Of a stretch of DNA of 43,481 nt, positions 16,427-24,796 are shown piece after piece. Origin of the DNA: Planctomycetota bacterium. Its GTDB lineage: Bacteria > Planctomycetota > UBA1135 > GCA-002748355. The translations under genes were made by a program, and so were the position numbers. The stretch spans positions 1-43,481 of the forward strand of contig JAGQQW010000018.1 in NCBI GenBank assembly GCA_020426005.1, read 5' to 3'. Numbering within the stretch: the first letter of the stretch is position 1; every line of letters starts with the position of its first letter. The notes under the pieces are model-generated. The model was not told where the DNA came from. It did not search any database and saw only the letters and a list, made by a program, of their open reading frames with translations.

Positions 16427-16912
16427 GTGCACAGAACGAGCCTCACCACGCTGGTCACGCTCCTTGCCCTCGCAGCGTGCGCGACCGCGAACTCAGTCGA
16501 GGTCCCGGTCGTCTGGCCAACGGTCACGGCCGCAATGGACGCGCTTGCCGCCGAACTCGAGCGACCAGACGAGGTGGCGGCAATCGACGGCGCCCTCGCG
16601 ATCCTCCGGCCAATCGTCCAACCGGAGATATGGGAAGGGGACGAGATCGTCGAGAACATCGATGACGAGGACGGCATCTGCTTCCAGCTCGAGAACCTGC
16701 GTGACTACTTGCATCGTCGCCGCCTGATCGGATCCGCCTGGCAGCGGCCAGAGGGGAACGCTCGCTACGACATCACGCGCGACGCGTGCACAGTGTCGCC
16801 CCGAGTCGTGTCCCGGACCGGCCGCCTGCACGGAGAGCGCGACTTGGCGCGCTTCGTGTTTCGCCCTGCTGCGGGTGGTTGGTCGATCGCGTCCTTTCGA
16901 GCCTACTTTTGA
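16427..16912 (+). CDS. small lipoprotein of unknown function
   Basis: The product is 161 residues if it starts at the GTG at 16427; no in-frame ATG gives a plausible N-terminus. The start VHRTSLTTLVTLLALAAC is a signal peptide with a lipobox (LAAC), so the protein is predicted to be lipid-anchored. The mature part begins with a helical segment (VTAAMDALAAELERPDEVAAIDGALAILRP), is acidic in the middle (EGDEIVENIDDEDG) and ends in short strands (ARFVFRPAAGGWSIASFRAYF). The ending resembles the last strand of NTF2-like or SnoaL-like lipoproteins, but this is weak. It is divergent from the sigma fusion gene and convergent with the metallopeptidase at 16920, only seven bases away. No strong ribosome site was seen. 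Confidence 0.55.
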   Translation: MHRTSLTTLVTLLALAACATANSVEVPVVWPTVTAAMDALAAELERPDEVAAIDGALAILRPIVQPEIWEGDEIVENIDDEDGICFQLENLRDYLHRRRLIGSAWQRPEGNARYDITRDACTVSPRVVSRTGRLHGERDLARFVFRPAAGGWSIASFRAYF

Positions 16913-16919
16913 GCGTTCC

Positions 16920-18113
16920 CTAGCGCTTCTCGCGAGGCTCACGTCGTTCGGCCGCCTCGACCTTGCTCGCCTCGGCTTTGCTCGCCTCGGCTTTGCTCGC
17001 CGCAATCCGCTCACCTTGGTGGACGAACCGTTGCACATAACCCGCGTGCACCGTGATCGTGCGCTTCGAGCGGCTCCACGCCGCTCCGCCATCGCCGCTC
17101 TTGAAGAGCAGCGTGACCTGGGAGTGCCAGTCGAAGCGACGAAGGACGGACGTCAGGATGCCTACGGATGCGGACTTGCGTAGGGTTTCGATCGTCGCAC
17201 CTTCGTAGCGCAGGCGGAACTCGCGCGACGCCTCTCGTTCGGGCATCCAGAGCGGGCGCAGGATGCGTCGCCAAGAACGATGAATCTCGGCGCCAAAGTC
17301 GACGGCCTTGTGCACTTCATCGGGTGACATCCCACAGAGTCCGGCAAGGGGTGCATACGTCTTGGCGTCCGCTGCAAGCGCGAGCGCCGCGATCTGGTGC
17401 GCACGACGCGCGTCGCTGCCGTGCTCGCCGCCGACCGGCCACTCAGCACGTGGGACCTGGCCGGCCTCGAAGAGCAGGGACTCGATGCGTGCCGAGAGGA
17501 CAGGTAGCGCGAGCTTCGGGAGATGGGCCGTGAGATAGTGCGTCGCGAACGCATCGGCCATGGTCTCCTCGTTGCCGAGGATCGGCAGGTCGAACTCACG
17601 GATCAGAGCGTGCCCGAGCTCATGCAGCAGCACGTGCACGAGGACGTGACCTGCAAACGGCGTGACTTGGAGACGTTCGTCGCCATGGTCCGACGCGCGG
17701 GCCGGATAGGTTTCGTCGAGCGCTTCGTCGCGGCAGTTGATGTGGAGGAAGCGCTCGACCTCGCTCCGCATGCGCGTGTCGTCGAGACCGAATTCGCTCG
17801 CCGTCTTCGACAACAACTCCTGCGCGCTCGCACATGCTGGCCGAGTTCGATCCAAGAACGCTCGCACGCTCCGTTCCGGCTTCTTCAAACCACGAATCAG
17901 TGCATTCGACAACAGATCTCGCATCGTGCCGATGCGGGACAGATCGACGGTGCACACGTGGTCTGCCGTCGTCGGATCGGCAACGACTTCTTGTGCAGCC
18001 GCTTGGCCAAACGCCATTGCGACCAGGAACAGGCCGCGAGACACGGCTCGTCCGACTGGACACGGCCTCACTGCATCGAGTGGGCTTCGCCCCCAGAACT
18101 TCTTCGCTCCCAT
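16920..18113 (-). CDS. DUF4344-type putative zinc metallopeptidase
   Basis: The product is 397 residues. Residues about 24-41 form a signal peptide (SRGLFLVAMAFGQAAAQ), so it should act outside the cytoplasm. The zinc site HELGH is at residues 164-168, inside VHVLLHELGHALIREFDLPILG. It is followed by NEETMADAFATHYL (about 181-194), where a Glu would be the third zinc ligand. HELGHAL....P.LG.EE..AD is the hallmark of the DUF4344 metallopeptidase family. The family was named from sequence and its substrates are not known to me. The C-terminus ends in a tandem A-S-K-A-E repeat before RREPREKR, which is unusual for the family. It lies 181 bases downstream of the TPR kinase gene on the same strand and may be co-transcribed with it. 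Confidence 0.8.
   Translation of the reverse strand: MGAKKFWGRSPLDAVRPCPVGRAVSRGLFLVAMAFGQAAAQEVVADPTTADHVCTVDLSRIGTMRDLLSNALIRGLKKPERSVRAFLDRTRPACASAQELLSKTASEFGLDDTRMRSEVERFLHINCRDEALDETYPARASDHGDERLQVTPFAGHVLVHVLLHELGHALIREFDLPILGNEETMADAFATHYLTAHLPKLALPVLSARIESLLFEAGQVPRAEWPVGGEHGSDARRAHQIAALALAADAKTYAPLAGLCGMSPDEVHKAVDFGAEIHRSWRRILRPLWMPEREASREFRLRYEGATIETLRKSASVGILTSVLRRFDWHSQVTLLFKSGDGGAAWSRSKRTITVHAGYVQRFVHQGERIAASKAEASKAEASKVEAAERREPREKR
16954..16998 (-). repeat. three tandem 15-bp units inside the metallopeptidase gene
   Basis: Units at 16954-16968, 16969-16983 and 16984-16998; the last two are identical and the first differs at two positions. They encode a five-residue A/S/K/E repeat near the C-terminus, so slippage changes the length without breaking the frame. 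Confidence 0.8.
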
Positions 18114-18294
18114 GATTCGACTCCGTTCTCCGATTCTTCGATCTCCCGGTGTCTCCGGGATCGCACAGGGGGCTAGGGGGCCGACGATTGCGCGATCATA
18201 GCAGCACGTACGCCGACTGCTCGAATCCGCGACCGTGACTGATCGTGGTATCTCGGTGGCGTTCAGCAGGCGGAGCAACTCGTCGCCATCACGC

Positions 18295-21200
18295 TCACTG
18301 CAACAGCGCGTCGAGCTTCTTCCACGCGCGATGCCAGCGATCGCGCTCGCCATCAGGGAACGAATCGAAGGGCCCGGTGCGCACGACCACGAACGCTTCC
18401 GACTCGCGCCAACGACGTAGCCACGGAACGATGAGTTCGCGCAAGCGCGGCAAGGCGAGCAGCGGCTCGACGATGGCGAGGCGTTGCTCGAACCATGCCA
18501 ACGCCTGCATGCGCAATCGTGCGGCTTCTGTGTCGGGGACACCTTCTTCGCTCGAAGCCATGACGAGGCAGCGGGCAGCATCGAAACGGAAGTCCTCACC
18601 ATCGACGGCATCGAATCCGTACTCGGCCTGCCGCCAGAGTTCTTGCCACAACTTCGCGGCGACCGCGAGCCGTCCGGCTTGCTCGGCGGTTCGCGCGCTA
18701 CTGACCGCGGTGACTTGCATCAATCGACCACGCGAGAATTCGTATGCCTGATCGCGTTCGCAAAGCTCGATCTCTTTGTGCACCCAAGCCTTCATCTTCT
18801 CGACGCGCGACAAACGCACGACCTTGAATGGAGTATCCCGCATCGCATCGAGCTGAAGACGAGCCTCGGTCAAGAAGCCGAGCCGCCGCAAACAACTCGC
18901 GATGCGAAAACGCGGGAGCATCGCATCGGGATCGATCTCGATGGCATTCCAGAACGCATCGACCGCGTGCGCGAGATCGACGAGTTCGGCTCGTCGTGGG
19001 AACGAGGGTCGACTCGGCTGCTGGGTATACCGTCGCATCCGGTACCAACCGAGGTCGTAGAACAGATCGACGGTCATTCGACCCGAGGCGGCGTAGCGCT
19101 CCAAGATTCGAATGGCCTCGTCGAGATCCACCTTCGCATGGATTCGACTGACCTCGAGAACCGCAACCGAGCTGTCTGGATCCGCGACCGCGGTTGCGTG
19201 CACGACTTCGACGGCTTCACGCTGACGCTTCGCTCCTGCGAGGAGCTGTGCGAGATAGTAACCCCACGGGCGTGGGTTCTCCTCTTTGTCGAGAACATCG
19301 CGCAAGATGTCGATCGCGACGTCTGGTTTTCCGAGCGCATTGAGGCAGTGCGCGAACTCGGTCCTCAAGAAACTACTTGCTGACGGACGCTCGGCACGCG
19401 CACGCACGCGATCGAAGGCTTGTTGTGCATTGGCAGTACTTCGGAGGCAAATCGCGATGTGTGCGATCTGATCGTCGAGGAGCTCGCGATCATCGAAATG
19501 GGACTCGATCCGTTCGAGCCAATGCGCCGCGAGTTTTCGCTCGCCGCACGACAGCGCGGCTCTCATGGCGCCCATCCAGAGCTCTGGGTCGGCGGGAGCC
19601 TCGTTCACGAGGCGCTCGTAGAGGTCGAGCGCGCGATGAGGTTTGCCGAAGCGACGGAGAGCGCCTGCATAGTACATCCTCAGCTTGTTCGATTCGGGCG
19701 TGATTCGCAGTCCTTCCTCATACGCTCGCAACGCTTCGTTCGGCTCACGCCGATACTCGTGACACTTGCCGAGGAGGCGCCACACACTCGCGTCACGGCC
19801 GAGTCGGGTCGCTTGTCGTGACGCAGCGACAGCAGAGTCGTACTGCTTCAATTCGTAATCGACGCGCGCCGATAACTTCCAAGCTTCGAACAAGTCGGGC
19901 ACAAGGTCGACCGCCGCGCGCAACGAGACACGTGCGAGTTCGTGACGGCCGTTCGCGACATCGTACTTCGCCTTCTGGACAGCCAGCCGCGCTTGCTCCG
20001 CAGGCGACTCACCAACGGCCTCGAGAGCCGATTTCATGTCCTCGATCACGCCCGCATCGATGCGGCAGGCCAAGTCGACGACGCGAGGCCAGAGCTCGAG
20101 TCCGTAGGGAATGCGCCATGGACCCTCGGCGCGACTCTGCAACAGGGAAAGGCCACGTGCGGGTTCACCAAAGATGCGGAAGATCTCCGATGCGGCAAGC
20201 TGGCAAGCGTCGGAAAGCTCGACCCGTGTCTCCCATGCGTGCGCAAGATCGAGGGCCTTGCGCTTGCCGAGCTTCGCAAGCAAGACGGCGACTTCGTCCT
20301 CGCTCGCAGCTTCGACGGCATTCGTGACGACACCTCGAGCAGCCTCCGCGTTGGGATCTTCAGTCGCCGGAGCTCGTGGCACAGGAATCACGAAGCCCGC
20401 GAGGACCCGCGCGCGCCGACTGTCCGGCCAACGCCGTTCGAGTTCTACGGCCACGGTCGCGCGCTCCTCATCGAGTTCGAGTCGTGGATCCAGAGCGAGA
20501 CAAAGCGCGAACTCACAATCCAAGAGCCGCACGGGCTCTGGCGCTCGCGCACGTGCGGTCCTCAACAGGTCGATGGTCTTCAGCAAGACGCCGTGCTCAC
20601 CGCGCACGATCGATTCTCGCGCTGCCCACGCTCTCAGCAAACTCGATTGCACCGAGTCGATCGGCGCGCGGAGTTCGAGACCTTGTGCCACGTCCGCGTT
20701 GCCGGCCGCACGCTCGATCGAGGCTTCGACCCAGCGCAGATCAGGCGTTGCGGCGAACCGGTCCCGATCCTGTTCGATGCGCGAACGAGCGGCATCGACA
20801 CCGCGGACCGCGTGCTCGCCGATGACGAGAGCCCCGAGAGCGAGGATGTCAGGCTTCCGTGAGAACGCTAGCGCGAGTGGTTCGAGGTCGGATGGCTCGA
20901 TCCCGCGCATTCCGAGGTTTGCAACTCCCTCCTCCAAGAACAGAGTCGCTTCCTTTTCGAATCGTTCGGCTTGCCGTCGTTCGTGGCGTTGCCAAGCAAT
21001 CACTGCCTGCACACCGACGACGGCCAGAGTCAGGACGATCGCCGCCGAGATCGCAATACGCCGACCGCGCCGCCGTAGACGCCGCAACGACCGCCGCACC
21101 CATGACGCCTTGCGTGCCAAGACCGGCTCGCCGATCAAGAACCGATCCAAGTCTGCGCGGAGTTCCCCCGCGCTTCGATAGCGTGCTGCTGCGCCCTTCT

Positions 21201-22254
21201 CGGCAGCCGTCAAGACGATCGTCTCCAGGTCGTGAGGCACGCTGCGATTGCGTACGCGCACGCGGGGCATGTCGACCTCGACGATCTTGTGCATCAGGCC
21301 GACAGGCGTATCGGCCTCGAATGGTTGCTCGAACGTCAAGAGCTCGTACAGCGTGACCCCCAACGCGTAGATGTCCGTCGATGCGGCGACCGTGCCCGCA
21401 GAACTCGAAACCTGTTCCGGGGCCATGTACGCGAGCGAACCCGGCTGCACACCCGTGCGCGTGATGCCGAGTTCACCGCCCGTCTTCGCGAGGCCGAAGT
21501 CGAGCAACAAGACGCGCCCGTCGCGTGCGACGAGCACGTTCGATGGCTTGACGTCGCGATGGATCACATCTCGTCCGTGAGCGTGATCGAGCGCATCGGC
21601 CACCGCACGACCGATCTTCGCGCACACGGCTGCCCACCCTCCGCGGAACAACTCGGGGGTCTCCACTTCACCGTCGTGATAGATGGGCGCACCGACGGCA
21701 ACTGCGAGATCGACACCCGTGAGTTTGGCTGGATGCTGACGGTGCAGTCGCGCCAGCGCATCCCCGAGGCTTCTCCCCTCGATCCACTCCATCGCGAGGA
21801 ATCCGAAGCCCTCGCACTCGCCGTAGGCGTGCACTGGCACGATGTTCGGATGGGACAAACTCGCGATGGCTCTTGCCTCACGTCGGAACCGCTCGCGCGA
21901 ACGGTCCGAGAGCGTCAGCTCGGGTCGTAGGACTTTGAGGGCGACCTTGCGTCCGAGCGAACGTTGTTCTGCCAAGTAGACGAAGCCCATACCGCCTTCG
22001 CCGATCCTGGACAGGATGCGAAAATCGCCGAGCTCTTCTCCTTCGCGCCCACGAAAGAAGCCGGCCCCGCGCAAGTCGCGAAACTGCTCCCACAACTCTC
22101 GGAGCTCGTCGGCGGCATCCGGATACCGAGCACAAAGCTCCGCGACTTTGCGCTCCCGGTCGCCGGACTGCGCCAGCAAACAACGCGCGAGGAGGCGCTC
22201 CGCCAGTGTGGCATCGGCATCGGAGGTTCGTGGTGTCGAGTCGAGGTCGGTCAT
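18295..22254 (-). CDS. transmembrane Ser/Thr protein kinase with long TPR tail
   Basis: The product is 1319 residues. A helical lead (1-75) is followed by a Hanks-type kinase: glycine loop IGEGGMGFV (84-92), ATP-anchoring Lys107 in VALKVL, catalytic HRDVKPSN (232-239), DFG (252-254) and APEQ (278-281). All key residues are present, so it should be active. A single transmembrane helix lies at about 400-421 (basic RRRGRR, then IAISAAIVLTLAVVGVQAVIA). Most of the remaining 900 residues are helical pairs with TPR spacing, clear in VWRLLGKCHEYRREPNEALRAYEEGL and following units; they should lie outside the cytoplasmic membrane. Pkn-type kinases with TPR tails are common in Planctomycetota. It is divergent from the FG-GAP gene at 22425. 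The ligand and phosphorylation targets are unknown. Confidence 0.9.
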   Translation of the reverse strand: MTDLDSTPRTSDADATLAERLLARCLLAQSGDRERKVAELCARYPDAADELRELWEQFRDLRGAGFFRGREGEELGDFRILSRIGEGGMGFVYLAEQRSLGRKVALKVLRPELTLSDRSRERFRREARAIASLSHPNIVPVHAYGECEGFGFLAMEWIEGRSLGDALARLHRQHPAKLTGVDLAVAVGAPIYHDGEVETPELFRGGWAAVCAKIGRAVADALDHAHGRDVIHRDVKPSNVLVARDGRVLLLDFGLAKTGGELGITRTGVQPGSLAYMAPEQVSSSAGTVAASTDIYALGVTLYELLTFEQPFEADTPVGLMHKIVEVDMPRVRVRNRSVPHDLETIVLTAAEKGAAARYRSAGELRADLDRFLIGEPVLARKASWVRRSLRRLRRRGRRIAISAAIVLTLAVVGVQAVIAWQRHERRQAERFEKEATLFLEEGVANLGMRGIEPSDLEPLALAFSRKPDILALGALVIGEHAVRGVDAARSRIEQDRDRFAATPDLRWVEASIERAAGNADVAQGLELRAPIDSVQSSLLRAWAARESIVRGEHGVLLKTIDLLRTARARAPEPVRLLDCEFALCLALDPRLELDEERATVAVELERRWPDSRRARVLAGFVIPVPRAPATEDPNAEAARGVVTNAVEAASEDEVAVLLAKLGKRKALDLAHAWETRVELSDACQLAASEIFRIFGEPARGLSLLQSRAEGPWRIPYGLELWPRVVDLACRIDAGVIEDMKSALEAVGESPAEQARLAVQKAKYDVANGRHELARVSLRAAVDLVPDLFEAWKLSARVDYELKQYDSAVAASRQATRLGRDASVWRLLGKCHEYRREPNEALRAYEEGLRITPESNKLRMYYAGALRRFGKPHRALDLYERLVNEAPADPELWMGAMRAALSCGERKLAAHWLERIESHFDDRELLDDQIAHIAICLRSTANAQQAFDRVRARAERPSASSFLRTEFAHCLNALGKPDVAIDILRDVLDKEENPRPWGYYLAQLLAGAKRQREAVEVVHATAVADPDSSVAVLEVSRIHAKVDLDEAIRILERYAASGRMTVDLFYDLGWYRMRRYTQQPSRPSFPRRAELVDLAHAVDAFWNAIEIDPDAMLPRFRIASCLRRLGFLTEARLQLDAMRDTPFKVVRLSRVEKMKAWVHKEIELCERDQAYEFSRGRLMQVTAVSSARTAEQAGRLAVAAKLWQELWRQAEYGFDAVDGEDFRFDAARCLVMASSEEGVPDTEAARLRMQALAWFEQRLAIVEPLLALPRLRELIVPWLRRWRESEAFVVVRTGPFDSFPDGERDRWHRAWKKLDALLQ

Positions 22255-22424
22255 GGGTCAGCGACACGATACATCAAAGAAAAGTCAGACAATTCTCGCC
22301 ACGTCTCGCGCGCGTTTTCGGTTGTCCCCTCGATACCAAAACCCGGCCGGGCATCGTTGCGCGAATCGATCGACGTGTAGCCGCGTTGCCACGGATGGGT
22401 CCCACCGAGGAGTCTCCCGACACC
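22255..22424. promoter_or_regulatory. divergent promoter region between kinase and FG-GAP genes
   Basis: These 170 bases separate two divergent genes. An AT-richer patch at about 22268-22295 stands out from its GC-rich surroundings and is the best candidate for promoter elements, although no convincing consensus pair was seen. Confidence 0.3.
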
Positions 22425-24038
22425 ATGATCGCGATCCCTACACGAATCGTCACTGCCTTCGCTCTGTCCGTTTGCGCGTCCACCGTCATCGCGCAAACCA
22501 CCTACAACCTCACCCATCGCTTCCGGAACGGCGAAGCCGTCATCCCCGTCGGCGACGTCAGCGGGGACACGCACCCAGACTTCCTCGTCGGCGAACCGAC
22601 TGCGGGCGAGGTCTACCTCGTTTCCGGGCGTTCCTTCGAAACGCTCAAGACGTGGACTGCTCCGCAGCAGAACTCGGGCTTTGGAAACCGACTCGCGGCG
22701 CACGACATCAACAAGGACGGCGCGCTCGACTTCGTGGTGACCGCGCCAAACGACCAAGGCGGGAAAGGTGCGTTCTACCTGATCGACGGTAAGACACTGT
22801 CGATCGTCAACCAGGGCATCGGCAACGGCGGGACGTTCGGGCACTCCGTGTGCTTCGCGGATGTCTACCCGTTCATCCCCGATGGGATTCCCGAGGTCGT
22901 CGTCGGTGCGCCTTCACAGCCGTCCGCAACACAGCAAAGCGTCGGCGAGGTACGGATCTACGAGGTCAAGAACTTCAATGCGACCTTCGTCGGGGCGAGT
23001 TCCGGAAGCGCGGGAGGAGATCGCTACGGCGAGTGCGTCGCCTCGAACGGCGACTTGGACGGTCGCACGGGTGACGAGCTCGTCATCACTGCAAAGGGCT
23101 CCTACAGCTCGCTCGGCGGCTGCGCGGGTGGATATTTCGTCGTCAAGAACGCGACGACGACGATCCGCGTCAACGGTCCGACGAGAGTCTGCTTCGGCAG
23201 CGCGGTCCTGATCGACGACGTCGACAACGACAATATGAAGGAGATCCTCGTCGGCTGCGGTTTCAACAACCGGACCTCCCAGGCAGAACTCTACGACTTC
23301 AACACGGCGACGTCGCTATGGACGCAAACACGCACGATCAACCCGAATCCCTACATCCCGAACATGGGCATGGACGTGATTCGTGTGCCTGACCTCAACA
23401 GCGATGGGATCGACGACATCGCATTCGCCGGAACCGAAGACGTGCAGTTTTGGTCGGGTCGCAGCTTCTTGCCCATCGGCGGCTTCCAGTACAGTCCTAC
23501 CTACTTCTTCAGTCGACCGCAGCTCGCCTATTTCGGCGACCTCGACAAGGATGGGGTCTTCGAGATTGGCGTCGGCACACAATCCGGGAGTGTCCCGGCA
23601 CATACGAGCAACGTGCAGATCTGGTCGCAGAAGCGATGGTCGTTCACACCCGCGGACAACTACCTCAACGCGACGCGCGGCGGCACCGTCGAGTTCGCAC
23701 TCGACGCGGGACCGGCGTACGCGGGCCAGCTCTACATGACGATCGGCACTCTGTCTGGCCTGGGAACGCCAAAGCAGTTCGGAAATGCCGTCGGCGCCTT
23801 CGAACTAAACTTCGGCCCATTCACGGCCCTGCTACCCAACCTCGTCAACTACGGACCGTTCATCAACTGGCTCGGGTTCCTCGACAGCAACGGTAAGGCA
23901 ACCGTCACGCCTCGCTGGTCGAGCGGGAACGTCGCACAGTACGCGCCATTGCCGATGCACCTACAAGTGCTCGTCATCGATTACACGAAGCCGGACTTCA
24001 GCTTCTTGACCAATCAGCGACACTTCTTCATCCGCTGA
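22425..24038 (+). CDS. secreted FG-GAP (integrin-alpha-like) beta-propeller protein
   Basis: The product is 537 residues. GAGGAG at 22407-22412 precedes the ATG, and residues 1-24 form a signal peptide ending in VIAQ. Repeated FG-GAP blades are marked by calcium-loop motifs: DVSGDTHPD, DINKDGALD, DVDNDNMKE, DLNSDGIDD and DLDKDGVFE, each followed by a hydrophobic strand such as FLVGEP, FVVTAP or ILVGCG. Several blades also show the FG..V or YGE.V strand. The last 120 residues form a separate beta domain (FALDAGPAYAGQLYMTIG to the C-terminal FFIR) like the tails of other secreted proteins here. FG-GAP propellers bind ligands or partner proteins; no enzyme is attached. It is convergent with the ECF gene at 24053. 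Confidence 0.85.
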   Translation: MIAIPTRIVTAFALSVCASTVIAQTTYNLTHRFRNGEAVIPVGDVSGDTHPDFLVGEPTAGEVYLVSGRSFETLKTWTAPQQNSGFGNRLAAHDINKDGALDFVVTAPNDQGGKGAFYLIDGKTLSIVNQGIGNGGTFGHSVCFADVYPFIPDGIPEVVVGAPSQPSATQQSVGEVRIYEVKNFNATFVGASSGSAGGDRYGECVASNGDLDGRTGDELVITAKGSYSSLGGCAGGYFVVKNATTTIRVNGPTRVCFGSAVLIDDVDNDNMKEILVGCGFNNRTSQAELYDFNTATSLWTQTRTINPNPYIPNMGMDVIRVPDLNSDGIDDIAFAGTEDVQFWSGRSFLPIGGFQYSPTYFFSRPQLAYFGDLDKDGVFEIGVGTQSGSVPAHTSNVQIWSQKRWSFTPADNYLNATRGGTVEFALDAGPAYAGQLYMTIGTLSGLGTPKQFGNAVGAFELNFGPFTALLPNLVNYGPFINWLGFLDSNGKATVTPRWSSGNVAQYAPLPMHLQVLVIDYTKPDFSFLTNQRHFFIR

Positions 24039-24052
24039 ACGCTACGTCGCGA

Positions 24053-24694
24053 TCACTCGCGGCTCGACTCGTCTCGAGGGCAATCACCGAAGTGCTGGTG
24101 CATGAGTCTCGTGAGCCGAGCCATCGCTCGCGCGAGCAGGCTGCGAACGGACATCTCGGTCCGATCCAGGCGCATGGCAATCTCCGCCCGTGAAAGCCCA
24201 TCGAAGTGCGCTAGCCGCAAGACCTCTTCGTAGCGTGCAGGCAAGAGTGCGAGCATGTCTCGGATGCGATCCGACAATTCATTCCGCTCGGCAGCACGGT
24301 CAGGACCGGTGATACGCGCTTTCAGTTCATCGATCGACGCGTCGGACCACTGCACGTCGACGCGTCGCTTTCGATCGCGTTTGTCGGCATCCCAGAAGCG
24401 CCGCCGATCGATGATCTTGTTCAGTGTTGCGCGAAACAGCCAAGCCTTGAAGCCCTCGGCGCCATCGACGATCTTGGCGCCGTCGACGCCGCGGAGCACT
24501 TCACGGCAGGCACTCTGCACGATGTCCTCGCGGGATTCGACGCCGAGCAGGGCAGGCCCCGCGCGACGCTCGACGAAGCGCACGAGATCCGCGCGCCACG
24601 AGTCCATCAACTCACCGACGGCCTCTCGGTCTCCCTCGCGCACACGCTGCACGGCAGCTTCGAGGCTGCACTCCTCTTCGGGTGAGGAACTCAT
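24053..24694 (-). CDS. ECF-type RNA polymerase sigma factor
   Basis: The product is 213 residues from the ATG at 24694 (MSSSPEEEC); an earlier in-frame ATG at 24739 adds only a Cys/Arg-rich lead. Region 2 covers about residues 20-95 (AVQRVREGDREAVGELMDSW, then REDIVQSACREVLRG, then FKAWLFRATLNKIIDRRR). Region 4 covers about 140-195 (DMLALLPARYEEVLRLAHFDGLS, then AEIAMRLDRTEMSVRSLLARA). DIVQ..C.EV..G is typical of planctomycete ECF families that work with Ser/Thr kinases rather than anti-sigma factors (family knowledge). It lies 102 bases downstream of the receptor kinase gene on the same strand, so kinase-controlled activity is plausible. No anti-sigma factor is encoded nearby. Confidence 0.9.
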   Translation of the reverse strand: MSSSPEEECSLEAAVQRVREGDREAVGELMDSWRADLVRFVERRAGPALLGVESREDIVQSACREVLRGVDGAKIVDGAEGFKAWLFRATLNKIIDRRRFWDADKRDRKRRVDVQWSDASIDELKARITGPDRAAERNELSDRIRDMLALLPARYEEVLRLAHFDGLSRAEIAMRLDRTEMSVRSLLARAMARLTRLMHQHFGDCPRDESSRE

Positions 24695-24796
24695 GCAAAC
24701 GCAACCTCTGCACAGGCGTCGCCGAGCTCGGAGGTCCATCGGTCAGAGTCGCAGTTCGCCATACGGCTCCCGAGGATACCTGACATTCTGCACGGA

